This document shows, piece by piece, positions 14,237 through 20,434 of a stretch of 41,687 nt of DNA. Numbering within the stretch: the stretch's first letter is position 1; each line of letters opens with the position of its first letter. The DNA comes from a virus, in the IMG/VR virus record IMGVR_UViG_3300027805_000028, positions 1-41,687 of that record; one strand, given 5' to 3'. The notes under the pieces were generated by a model that saw nothing but the letters and a program-made list of their open reading frames with translations, was not told where the DNA came from and did not search any database. The position numbers and the translations under genes were made by a program.

Positions 14237-14312
14237 TGGTGGAGGTAGACGGGATCGAACCGACGACCCCCTGCTTGCAAAGCAGGTGCTCTCCCAGCTG
14301 AGCTATACCCCC
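14237..14312 (-). tRNA. tRNA-Ala(TGC)
   Basis: Acceptor GGGGGTA/TACCTCC (G3-U70-type wobble present), A73, CCA encoded, stem CCTGC/GCAGG with loop TTTGCAA. Confidence 0.94.
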
Positions 14313-14326
14313 GTAATTCTGTAATC

Positions 14327-14403
14327 TGGTAGGCCGGGTCGGGCTCGAACCGACGACTAACCGATTATGAGTCGGCTACTCTGACCAACTGAGTTACCGG
14401 CCC
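14327..14403 (-). tRNA. tRNA(CAT), elongator Met or lysidine-type Ile2
   Basis: Acceptor GGGCCGG/CCGGCCT, A73, CCA encoded, loop CTCATAA. The segment CGACTCATAATCGGTTAGTCG resembles bacterial tRNA-Ile2 (k2CAU) more than elongator Met, so it may read AUA after modification. Confidence 0.85.
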
Positions 14404-14459
14404 AATTCTCTGAGGACGACATTTCGGCTTCAATTGCCTGGTGTGGGACCCTCATGTTT

Positions 14460-14544
14460 TGGTGCGACCGAGAGGACTCGAACCTCCACCCCTTACAGGA
14501 CCAGCACCTCAAGCTGGCGCGGCTACCAATTACGCCACGGTCGC
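14460..14544 (-). tRNA. tRNA-Leu(GAG), second copy
   Basis: Acceptor GCGACCG/CGGTCGC, A73, CCA encoded, stem CCAGC/GCTGG with loop TTGAGGT, long variable arm. Confidence 0.93.
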
Positions 14545-14609
14545 ATGAAAACTAGGACCGACGATGTAGTCAGCGCAGGGCCCATTGCCTCTACACCGCC
14601 GGTACATTC

Positions 14610-14685
14610 TGGTGGACAAGAAGGGATTCGAACCCTCGACCTCTGCCGTGCGAAAGCAGCGCTCTCCCAACTGAGCTACATGCCC
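14610..14685 (-). tRNA. tRNA-Ala(CGC)
   Basis: Acceptor GGGCATG/CTTGTCC with G3-U70 and one mismatch, A73, CCA encoded, loop TTCGCAC. Confidence 0.85.
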
Positions 14686-14761
14686 TAAATTCTTGAGGTG
14701 AATTTCACACCTCTCCTGATGTAGCCGAGGTTACGCGTCTCCTGCTACCAAGATCCTCAGG

Positions 14762-15094
14762 TTAGACCATGTTTGGAATGAACTTCTTGGCGATGGCTAC
14801 CAGCTCAGCAGCAGTTGAGCCTGTCGTCCGAACTGAAGAGTCCCAGTAGACTTTGTCGCCTTCTTTTCTACCAACCATCGTCTTCCACTTAGTGTCAGAC
14901 TTTGGTTCGAAGGTGACCATCTGGACATCTCCATCATTCTTCGTCGATGCTTGAATCTGTACCGAATTTTCAGGCTTCATGATCTTGCACTTGAAGCCAG
15001 CCTTTTCAAGGGCTGCACAAACTTCAGCAGGTGAAGCCTTTTGGGTTACAGCCTCGGTGAGGCCAGCCAGCTGGCGAAGTCGTTGGAGTTCCAT
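14762..15094 (-). CDS. Late protein with gp23-like cleavage leader, unknown function
   Basis: 110 residues. The N-terminus MELQRLRQLAGLTEAVTQ ends in LTE|A, the same residues as the T4 major-capsid cleavage site. The body alternates short strands and helices (KASPAEVCAALEKAGFKCKI...QMVTFEPKSDTKWKTMVGR), like a small alpha/beta domain. No family recognised. The ATG follows TAGGAAC, and an AATAAATA late promoter lies about 30 nt upstream. It stands alone within the tRNA cluster. Confidence 0.75.
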   Translation of the reverse strand: MELQRLRQLAGLTEAVTQKASPAEVCAALEKAGFKCKIMKPENSVQIQASTKNDGDVQMVTFEPKSDTKWKTMVGRKEGDKVYWDSSVRTTGSTAAELVAIAKKFIPNMV

Positions 15095-15124
15095 GACGTT
15101 CCTATAAAAGTAGTGAAGACCTCA

Positions 15125-15132
15125 TATTTATT
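15125..15132 (-). promoter_or_regulatory. T4-type late promoter (AATAAATA)
   Basis: Overlaps the last base of the tRNA-Cys CCA end (CCAATAAATATG) and precedes the gene at 15094. Confidence 0.65.
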
Positions 15133-15205
15133 GGAGTGCACTCCGGGAGTTGAACCCAGCTCTCTGGCTTTGCAGGCCAGCACATAACCGCTCTGTCAAG
15201 TGCAC
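15132..15205 (-). tRNA. tRNA-Cys(GCA)
   Basis: Acceptor GTGCACT/AGTGCAC, U73 as expected for Cys, CCA encoded, stem CTGGC/GCCAG with loop CTGCAAA. Confidence 0.92.
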
Positions 15206-15219
15206 ATTGAATTGGTTTT

Positions 15220-15337
15220 GGTCCATTGGGCAGGCCTCGAACCTGCATCTCCTACTCTACCGCCTACGCATCCAGACAGGATGGAGGGATTCTAACCCTC
15301 ATATTTCGGCGTTTAACCCCTTCAACTACCACGGACC
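15220..15337 (-). pseudogene. Degenerate or chimeric tRNA with two T-arms
   Basis: The ends pair like an acceptor (GGTCCGT/ATGGACC, 7 bp). Inside are two T-arm-like hairpins (GAGGG-TTAGAAT-CCCTC and GCAGG-TTCGAGG-CCTGC) and no convincing anticodon arm. A 9-bp hairpin GCACTGTAG/CTACAGTGC lies next to it at 15363-15387. Confidence 0.4.
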
Positions 15338-15398
15338 TTGGAAGGAGCGACCTCCCAATCTTGCACTGTAGCTGCAGTCTACAGTGCTTGAGCTGTTC

Positions 15399-15489
15399 TG
15401 GCGGGAAGTGTGGGAGTCGAACCCACTGGGCTGTTCATCACAACCCTACACCTTAGCAGGGTGCTGCATTACCGTCCTGCCCACTTCCC
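15399..15489 (-). tRNA. tRNA-Ser(GCT)
   Basis: Acceptor GGGAAGT/ACTTCCC, G73, CCA encoded, stem CACC/GGTG with loop CTGCTAA, long variable arm. Confidence 0.92.
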
Positions 15490-15558
15490 ATTTTGCAGTC
15501 CTTCCGTAGTTGACTGCGCGCTCACGTTATAAGCTACGGTGTTAGCGTGAGAATTGTT

Positions 15559-15634
15559 TGGTGCTGACTGTCGGATTCGAACTGACGACCTTCGCCTTAC
15601 AAGGGCGCTGCTCTACCAACTGAGCTAAGCCAGC
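15559..15634 (-). tRNA. tRNA-Thr(TGT)
   Basis: Acceptor GCTGGCT/AGTCAGC, A73, CCA encoded, loop CTTGTAA. Confidence 0.93.
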
Positions 15635-15639
15635 ATGTT

Positions 15640-15729
15640 TGGCGGGCAGGGTGGGATTCGAACCCACGGGGCCATTTCTGACCCGCTGGTTTTCAAGACC
15701 AGTCTATTAAACCGCTCTAGCACCTGCCC
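15640..15729 (-). tRNA. tRNA-Ser(TGA)
   Basis: Acceptor GGGCAGG/CCTGCCC, G73, CCA encoded, stem CTGGT/ACCAG with loop CTTGAAA, long variable arm. Confidence 0.93.
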
Positions 15730-15879
15730 ATTATTCTGCCGAGGCTTGCACTCGGACCATCGTCTTCACGACTTCGACCAGCGGTTCACTTACGCTACGC
15801 ACGGTGGCGTAAGGCTCTGTGTCGTGCTAGGAGACCAACGCTGTAGTGCCGTGCTGACCAGCGAGGTCTGTCAGTATTT

Positions 15880-15973
15880 TGGTGGACGCCGAGGGATTCC
15901 CACCCTCATTGGTGACTCCATGCTATTGAAGCCTTTCACACCGGCAGCAGGTTATCTCCCGTATGGTGCGTCC
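15880..15973 (-). tRNA. tRNA-like class II gene, T-loop TGGGAAT, isotype uncertain
   Basis: Acceptor GGACGC/GCGTCC, A73 and encoded CCA, a long variable hairpin CTTC/GGAG and T-stem GAGGG/CCCTC are clear. The T-loop lacks TTC, and the anticodon stem has only three pairs (GCC/GGC) around a 9-nt loop. Possibly decayed. Confidence 0.4.
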
Positions 15974-15985
15974 ATGTTTTGTCTA

Positions 15986-16104
15986 ATGAGAAGGCGGCTG
16001 ATAGGACCGTCGACGTATTCAGCTGGCACAATGGAAGGACCATTACCATCCTTCATTATGGGTGGCTCTGTTACCAACCTATTCTCCCCCTTCGGGCTTC
16101 TCAT
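15986..16104 (-). repeat. Inter-tRNA structured element, copy 2
   Basis: Second copy of the element at 13725-13844, with the same closing stem ATGAGAAG/CTTCTCAT. It is followed on the plus strand by a truncated Pro tRNA, as if element plus tRNA were duplicated together. Confidence 0.7.
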
Positions 16105-16109
16105 GTTCA

Positions 16110-16146
16110 TGGTCAGAGATTTGAACTCGGACTACAACGACCTATG
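16110..16146 (-). pseudogene. Truncated tRNA-Pro (3' third only)
   Basis: CCA end, an acceptor-like CTCTGACC and T-arm CGAG-TTCAAAT-CT resemble the Pro tRNAs at 13.9 kb. The sequence then departs before an anticodon arm. Confidence 0.55.
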
Positions 16147-16182
16147 AATTATTAGGTGCGGTATATTTCATTCACTACTGCT

Positions 16183-16258
16183 TGGTGGATCATGTCGGAC
16201 TCGAACCGACGCAGCCCCCACTGATGAGAGCGACCATTCCCAACATGTCTAATGACCC
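16183..16258 (-). tRNA. tRNA of uncertain anticodon (TCA or CAT register)
   Basis: Acceptor GGGTCAT/ATGATCC, A73, CCA encoded, D-arm GAC/GTC with GGG, T-arm GTCGG/CCGAC with loop TTCGAGT. The anticodon stem GCTCT/GGGGC leaves an 8-nt loop CATCAGTG, so the reading triplet is ambiguous. Confidence 0.55.
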
Positions 16259-16265
16259 ATGTTTT

Positions 16266-16341
16266 TGGTGGAGGCCGGGAGAATCGAACTCCTCTAGTCA
16301 CAGAGCTTGCAAGGCCCCGCCGGATCCCAATCACTGCCCCC
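16266..16341 (-). tRNA. tRNA-Ala(TGC), second copy
   Basis: Acceptor GGGGGC/GCCTCC with G3-U70, A73, CCA encoded, stem GGGGC/GCTCT with loop CTTGCAA. Confidence 0.85.
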
Positions 16342-16350
16342 GTAATTTTT

Positions 16351-16459
16351 ACCATTTCAAAGCGCACTAGCATCAGACAGACCATCTTAGACGCCCGCAC
16401 ACTAGATAGATGGTCTCCACTGTGGCTTGGGCGCTCTGATAAGTGCGCTTTGAAATGGT
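16351..16459 (-). other. Spacer element closed by an 18-bp perfect stem that covers the tRNA-Tyr 3' end
   Basis: Arms 16351-16368 and 16442-16459 are exact inverse complements. Nested inside is AGACCATCT/AGATGGTCT (9 bp). The right arm includes the CCA of tRNA-Tyr. The stem begins with the same ACCATTTCAAAGC as the element at 16553. Confidence 0.65.
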
Positions 16460-16542
16460 GGGTGTGGGTGGATTCGAACCACCTAAGCCATAAGGCAACG
16501 GATTTACAGTCCGCCGAGACACTCCAACGTCCCCGCACACCC
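16456..16542 (-). tRNA. tRNA-Tyr(GTA)
   Basis: Acceptor GGGTGTG/CACACCC, A73, CCA encoded, stem GCGGA/TCCGT with loop CTGTAAA, class II variable arm. Confidence 0.92.
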
Positions 16543-16552
16543 AAAGAATTTT

Positions 16553-16683
16553 ACCATTTCAAAGCATCCAAACGGGATAGGACTTGAACCTATCATTACC
16601 CGCTACCGGAATCTAACCGCTTCCAACTGGAATCTTCCAGTTGTGCACCACAGTGCTGACTCGCTTAGATGCTTTGAAATGGT
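16553..16683 (-). other. Spacer element closed by a 16-bp perfect stem that covers the tRNA-Val 3' end; contains a tRNA-like T-arm
   Basis: Arms 16553-16568 and 16668-16683 pair exactly. The right arm includes the CCA of tRNA-Val. Inside are ATAGG-TTCAAGT-CCTAT (a T-arm) and CAACTGG/CCAGTTG, but no assignable anticodon. Confidence 0.6.
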
Positions 16684-16754
16684 GGGAAGTGACGGGATCG
16701 AACCGCCGACCAACGCCTTGTAAGGGCGCCGCTCTACCGCTGAGCTAACTTCCC
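16680..16754 (-). tRNA. tRNA-Val(TAC)
   Basis: Acceptor GGGAAGT/ACTTCCC, A73, CCA encoded, stem GCGCC/GGCGT with loop CTTACAA. First tRNA of the cluster after its promoter. Confidence 0.93.
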
Positions 16755-16912
16755 GAAGAACGACGTTGATTTCTAACGTGACAGTTGGTCGTCAGACCTC
16801 TTACACGCTAGTTGCCAACGTCGTGTTGGCAAGTTCCAGATTGTATAAAGAACATCCTCTTTCGAGGTTGTAGATGAAGCATCCTTGTTGCTTTATCTAC
16901 TGCGTTGAAAGC
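16755..16912 (-). other. Leader of the tRNA-cluster transcript
   Basis: No gene. Contains hairpin TTGCCAA/TTGGCAA and a longer-range pairing ACGACGTTG/CAACGTCGT just before tRNA-Val, likely involved in folding or processing the primary transcript. Confidence 0.4.
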
Positions 16913-16942
16913 ATTATACAACACTTTCAACCTTTTGTACAA
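16913..16942 (-). promoter_or_regulatory. Sigma70-like promoter of the tRNA cluster
   Basis: Minus strand TTGTAC, 18 nt, TATAAT (-10 at 16913-16918). A second candidate, TTGTGT-16-TATGAT, lies just upstream at 17019-17046. Confidence 0.7.
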
Positions 16943-17079
16943 CATCTTTTGAAGAGAATTTTCGGTTTAGTCTCAAGGACTTTAGCGAACTCTTTTCTTC
17001 AGAAGATGTTGCTATCATATCATACTTTTAAGCTTTGTACACACAAATTTTGTAGCAAACTCAAAAATTGTAACATCTA

Positions 17080-17121
17080 AAACGACCGAAGGCAGCCTTT
17101 GTTTCCTCTGGCTGCCTTCGG
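17080..17121 (-). terminator. Strong Rho-independent terminator
   Basis: 12-bp stem CCGAAGGCAGCC/GGCTGCCTTCGG followed on the minus strand by TCGTTTT. Confidence 0.85.
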
Positions 17122-17275
17122 GGTAGTCTTGAATTTGACTTTATCCCTGAGCAGCCTCCTTGGAGGGATACGCTGGGGCAGCTGACACTAAGCTACCCAG
17201 CCCCGATGGGCTAGAGAGTCTTGTTGTCGATGCTATCAGCGTGAACATTGAAGGAGGTTTCCTAAGTTTGAAGTA
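17086..17275 (-). ncRNA. Candidate late-expressed structured RNA, ~190 nt
   Basis: It lies between a perfect TATAAATA late promoter (17282) and a strong terminator (17086-17121). Predicted hairpins: AGCCC/GGGCT, GCTGGG...AGCT/AGCT...CCCAGC, and ATCCCT/AGGGAT enclosing CCTC/GAGG. A 35-codon ORF (MFTLIASTTRLSS...) exists, but its AGGA site is 11 nt away and overlaps the hairpins, so coding is doubtful. Confidence 0.55.
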
Positions 17276-17281
17276 TGAACT

Positions 17282-17289
17282 TATTTATA
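17282..17289 (-). promoter_or_regulatory. Perfect T4-type late promoter (TATAAATA)
   Basis: Exact consensus on the minus strand, directed at the candidate structured RNA. Confidence 0.75.
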
Positions 17290-17323
17290 TGAAACCGGGA
17301 AAATGAAGAATGTCAGGTTAAAT

Positions 17324-17722
17324 TCAATCGCGCTTTACACTCATGATTTCCTTCAACTCCTCAAGCATGTAGTCAGGATAATCGATGTCAATAACAGTGG
17401 CAAAGTGCTCGCTTTTTGAAAGGCCTCCAGGTTCAGGCTTGAGTTTCTTGGCATAGAAGTAGCTCACGACGTCCTTGTTGCGGCCCTTGGAGTGCTTTTC
17501 AGGGGGAACAAGGCGGTGCTTACCAGTGACATCGGTGCCCTTGATGAAGTCGCAAAAAGATGGGCCAACATTGAAAGCCCAGCCGTCTTTGAACAGCTCA
17601 GCGGCAAACTTTTGCAGGTGCTCCTTGTCAGTCTTCTTGCAGGGGCATCGGTCATTTAAGTAGTCAAGAAACTGCATCACCTGCTGACCACGGGTATTTT
17701 CAAATAGTTCAACAACCTTCAT
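17324..17722 (-). CDS. Leader-bearing late protein, tandem paralogue 3
   Basis: 132 residues. Leader MKVVELFE|N, then TRGQQVMQFLDYLNDR, a helix shared with the two upstream genes, followed by [A/G]xELFKDGWxF and a strand-rich C-terminus ending DYMLEELKEIMSVKRD. CPC (~26-28) is unique to this copy. It overlaps the upstream gene by 4 nt. No known domain. It is the last gene before the late promoter at 17282, which drives the next unit. Confidence 0.75.
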   Translation of the reverse strand: MKVVELFENTRGQQVMQFLDYLNDRCPCKKTDKEHLQKFAAELFKDGWAFNVGPSFCDFIKGTDVTGKHRLVPPEKHSKGRNKDVVSYFYAKKLKPEPGGLSKSEHFATVIDIDYPDYMLEELKEIMSVKRD

Positions 17723-18099
17723 TTCACTTTCCTCGCTGCCTTCTTCATCAGGTCCAGAAAGACCGGCACCGCGTACCTTTCAATCTCTTTAACGCTCATC
17801 AGCCTGTCGTACTCGAACTTTTCACTGTTGTTCCAGTTGTAGTAGTTAACTCTTATATCTCCACGCTTAATGGCTTCCTTGTTGTTGAATATAGGAAGGT
17901 AGATCTCATACACACCACCCTCTTCAGGCAACTTGTGAAAGAGGGTGTCCTCATAGGTGAAGCCCTCTTTGAAAAGCTCAATCCCAATCTTCTTGTAGCG
18001 CTCAGCGGAAACAGGTGAGACCTCTGCCATCCTGTTGACATAGTCATTGAAGGCTAAGACCTGAGCTCCACGACCCTCAAAAAGCTGATATACCTTCAT
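17719..18099 (-). CDS. Leader-bearing late protein, tandem paralogue 2
   Basis: 126 residues. Leader MKVYQLFE|G, then RGAQVLAFNDYVNRM and GIELFKEGFTY, aligned with both neighbours without gaps over about 50 residues. It overlaps both neighbours by 4 nt (ATGA), so all three paralogues are translated as one coupled unit. The function is unknown; the leader suggests packaging in the head. Confidence 0.75.
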   Translation of the reverse strand: MKVYQLFEGRGAQVLAFNDYVNRMAEVSPVSAERYKKIGIELFKEGFTYEDTLFHKLPEEGGVYEIYLPIFNNKEAIKRGDIRVNYYNWNNSEKFEYDRLMSVKEIERYAVPVFLDLMKKAARKVK

Positions 18100-18941
18100 G
18101 ATGCTTTAGCCTTTGCCTCTAGAATTTCCAAATACGCGTCTATTCCTACATCTACAATGAATTCAGCATTAATGAACTTATTGTGTCGATGCGTCAGGGT
18201 TCCACTTCTAACGGCGCAAGATGTCAAAATTAGTGATCCATTAAGTAGATGTTTTTCTTCATCATCTGGAAAATCGAAGTTAAAAACTGCTTCACCAATA
18301 CTTTTTTCAAATGTTGAAAATTGTGGTTCAAACTTGAATCCGCTCTTGAACAGCAGCGCACCTACTTTCTTGTACTGCTCTTGAGCGCCTGTTGAAATAT
18401 CACCAATTTTTGAGATATAGTCAGCAAACTGCAGAACCTGTTGGCCACGGCCTTCTGTGATTGGTTGTTTCCTCCTTAGCTGATCTTCAGTGTAGTCAAA
18501 TATGACAGGATCCAAATTGGGCGACTTGAAGACCCAAAGATCCTGCTTAAGGCCGAGCGTCGCAAGTGCTTTTTCGCCTGCAGCACGTGCTCCTTTTTCA
18601 GATAGACCGATAGCAAGAATTGGTAAAGTTCGCTTGCCCAGAAACTGCTGCGGCCATTCGAACGCGTCATTGGTCTCATTGCCTCTAACAAACACCACCG
18701 CGTTAGTACCGCTGAAAGCTTTAACGGAAACCGGATAGCTGACCGACGCAGTCCTATGCAAGAACTTAATAGCTGGGCTTTCAAGCGCGCTCTGAGCTTC
18801 TTGAAACGTTTTAACTATCCAAAGACCATTGATTGCACTTAGCCATAGAGTCCCCTTAGGTACTGCAACCCAGGAATATGGAAACATGTCTGAGCGTCTT
18901 TTAGAAAGTAGATCTGACGCGGTAATTTCTGATAGCAGCAT
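18096..18941 (-). CDS. Two-part late protein with an internal leader-like cleavage site, paralogue 1
   Basis: 281 residues. The first ~165 residues (MLLSEITASD...) form an alpha/beta domain with no recognised family. At ~169-173 comes QPITEGRGQQVLQF, which aligns with the N-terminus of the next two genes just after their LFE. The second half (~173-281) is a third copy of their domain. PITE|G looks like an internal prohead-protease site, as if a leader-domain gene was fused behind another. First gene of the trio, 4-nt overlap downstream. Confidence 0.75.
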   Translation of the reverse strand: MLLSEITASDLLSKRRSDMFPYSWVAVPKGTLWLSAINGLWIVKTFQEAQSALESPAIKFLHRTASVSYPVSVKAFSGTNAVVFVRGNETNDAFEWPQQFLGKRTLPILAIGLSEKGARAAGEKALATLGLKQDLWVFKSPNLDPVIFDYTEDQLRRKQPITEGRGQQVLQFADYISKIGDISTGAQEQYKKVGALLFKSGFKFEPQFSTFEKSIGEAVFNFDFPDDEEKHLLNGSLILTSCAVRSGTLTHRHNKFINAEFIVDVGIDAYLEILEAKAKAS

Positions 18942-18945
18942 TTGA

Positions 18946-19557
18946 TTACAGCTTTATTACGTCCATGCGATCAATGGTGCTAGACACGCCCTTGAAAAAT
19001 CCCTTTTCGGCTTCATATTGCACTTCATACATTGGCTTCATGCCGTCGTAGCCGCAGGAGATCAGCAGACCAAACATTCCTACTCTGCTGAACTCTCGCG
19101 CCGCAATGCGAAACGCGAGCTCGTGCTCCTCATTTTCGTAGTCAAAGACCTCCCCAGTTTCTTCCTCAAACAACCTTTCAAATACTTGACCAAAATCCTC
19201 ATCGTCAACCCACGCGTCATAACCAAGAAGAATACTATCATATCTGACATCGTAAAACACCGCGACAAGATTGGCTTCGCTTATTGGAACCATTTCGCTG
19301 TAGGTCGATGACAGCTTAAAATCTACCTCCACATCTACCATTTTTTTCTTAACTTTTTCCGCGAAATAGTGTTTGAGACCATCAATGGCTGGGCCAAATC
19401 CACTCTCATCATAGATGTCAAAACCTCTAAACTTGAGATAGTGCGGCTTCCCAATAAGGCGGTCGACCATTTTTCTCCAGGTATTGGGAAAGGTTTTTGC
19501 TAGAACCCGCAGCTCTCCGGGCGCAGCATCTTCATCAAAGATTTCTTGTAGAAGCAT
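18946..19557 (-). CDS. Acidic late protein with leader-like N-terminus
   Basis: 203 residues starting MLLQEIFDE|DAAPGELRVL; the N-terminus resembles the Alt-type leader of T4 (MELITELFDE-like). The middle is strongly acidic (YDAWVDDEDFGQVFERLFEEETGEVFDYENEEHE, described by residues ~125-160). No domain recognised. The ATG has an AAGGA site that lies in the loop of a 7-bp hairpin, GGACTAT/ATAGTCC, just behind the late promoter. Confidence 0.75.
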   Translation of the reverse strand: MLLQEIFDEDAAPGELRVLAKTFPNTWRKMVDRLIGKPHYLKFRGFDIYDESGFGPAIDGLKHYFAEKVKKKMVDVEVDFKLSSTYSEMVPISEANLVAVFYDVRYDSILLGYDAWVDDEDFGQVFERLFEEETGEVFDYENEEHELAFRIAAREFSRVGMFGLLISCGYDGMKPMYEVQYEAEKGFFKGVSSTIDRMDVIKL

Positions 19558-19562
19558 AAAAG

Positions 19563-19583
19563 GACTATCCTTACGAATAGTCC
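19563..19583 (-). promoter_or_regulatory. 5'-UTR hairpin presenting the ribosome site
   Basis: GGACTAT-8 nt-ATAGTCC between the late promoter and the ATG at 19557. AAGG is in the loop and the A after it starts the stem, so folding could tune translation. Confidence 0.5.
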
Positions 19584-19591
19584 TATTTATT
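19584..19591 (-). promoter_or_regulatory. T4-type late promoter (AATAAATA)
   Basis: Minus-strand TCAATAAATAGG, about 26 nt before the ATG at 19557. Confidence 0.65.
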
Positions 19592-19631
19592 GATGCTAAG
19601 TTAAACCTGCTGTTATGTGCCAGCTAGAAGG

Positions 19632-19943
19632 TTAACCAGTCAAGATACGGCTTGAAGGTGGTGTCGGAAGGGCAATTCCTGTGACTTGCTCCATGTAGCT
19701 CTTAGCCACTTCATCAACTAGATCAGCTGGCTTTGCGATTAGGCCATGGTCAAAGATTTCAACTGGTTGAGAGGCGTCCTGCACCATAGACCACTGCGCA
19801 AAGGCAAGATGCCCACCCCCATCTGGCCCGCGTAAAACATGGACCGCCAATGGATTGTTCACTAGATACCCCTGACCAGTTTCTGAAATAAGCTCGGCTA
19901 CAAGCTCTTGGCCATCCATCAGCTTAAACGACTTAACATTCAT
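19632..19943 (-). CDS. Small phage protein of the KLxDGQELVAE type
   Basis: 103 residues from the ATG at 19943, which has AGGGG in front; a TTG 7 codons upstream is less likely. FKLMDGQELVAELI...YLVNNPLAVHVLRG matches a family of short T4-like phage proteins with an LSM/SH3-like barrel and no assigned role. The C-terminus (GIALPTPPSSRILTG) is proline-rich. Confidence 0.75.
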   Translation of the reverse strand: MNVKSFKLMDGQELVAELISETGQGYLVNNPLAVHVLRGPDGGGHLAFAQWSMVQDASQPVEIFDHGLIAKPADLVDEVAKSYMEQVTGIALPTPPSSRILTG

Positions 19944-19966
19944 GTTTTCCCCTAGAGTTTTCAAAT

Positions 19967-20329
19967 TTACAGATGTTCAGGTTTTTGGTAAAACCGAGTA
20001 ACGTTTAGCACCTTGAAGGACCGCCAACCATTCCTATCAACCGCGTAGACCCTCAGTACCGTTGGATTTTCAATTGCTGTGGTTGATGCGGTTTGTGCGT
20101 CACTTGGCGGAACATAACGTGCGTCAAGCGTGCACTCCATTGCCGTTGGTGTCCCATCTACCTTTGTAAATTCCACCATCCAAATACCGTTCTTAAGACG
20201 AGACTTGTATTCATTCTTCTTAATCTGAGCTTCCCGCAGCACCTCTGCTGGCGTGTCAGTAAAGTCAACGGCTTTTGGGATGGTATCACCGCTGATGATA
20301 CCGTTAAGAACATCTATTGTCGATTTCAT
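19967..20329 (-). CDS. DUF2693/WYL-like small phage protein
   Basis: 120 residues. The core GIWMVEFTKVDGTPTAMECTL ... LRVYAVDRNGWRSFKVLNV is the recognisable phage pattern (VxFTKxDGTxRxMxCTL ... GWRSFRxxxI), a small SH3-like beta barrel that may bind nucleic acid. The first 35 residues are variable. It is preceded by the 30-residue membrane ORF and followed closely by the KLxDGQ gene. Confidence 0.8.
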   Translation of the reverse strand: MKSTIDVLNGIISGDTIPKAVDFTDTPAEVLREAQIKKNEYKSRLKNGIWMVEFTKVDGTPTAMECTLDARYVPPSDAQTASTTAIENPTVLRVYAVDRNGWRSFKVLNVTRFYQKPEHL

Positions 20330-20332
20330 ATC

Positions 20333-20425
20333 TTAATCCATAAAGTACATGATAATCCAAACAATGAACGCAAGTAAAGAAGCTCCCGCACCAATGATTG
20401 CAAGAAGTGTCCAAAAAAGGTCTAT
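20333..20425 (-). CDS. Possible 30-residue membrane peptide with ATA start
   Basis: An open frame of one transmembrane helix (IDLFWTLLAIIGAG...LAFIVWIIMYFMD). AAGGA stands 7 nt before an ATA codon, and no ATG, GTG or TTG is available in frame. It fits neatly between the stop at 20435 and the next ATG. Initiation at ATA would be unusual, so this is tentative. Confidence 0.4.
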   Translation of the reverse strand: MDLFWTLLAIIGAGASLLAFIVWIIMYFMD

Positions 20426-20434
20426 TGCATTTCC

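Noticed and set aside
9510-16587. Many plus-strand ORFs across the tRNA cluster (for example 9510-9995, 13718-14083, 15635-16147)
   Set aside because: They are antisense to tRNA genes (recurring GGRIRTxDLR-like translations of T-arms) and have no ribosome sites.
17130-17240. 35-codon ORF (MFTLIASTTRLSS...) as a gene
   Set aside because: Its ribosome site is poorly spaced and the sequence forms stable hairpins; treated as part of a candidate ncRNA.
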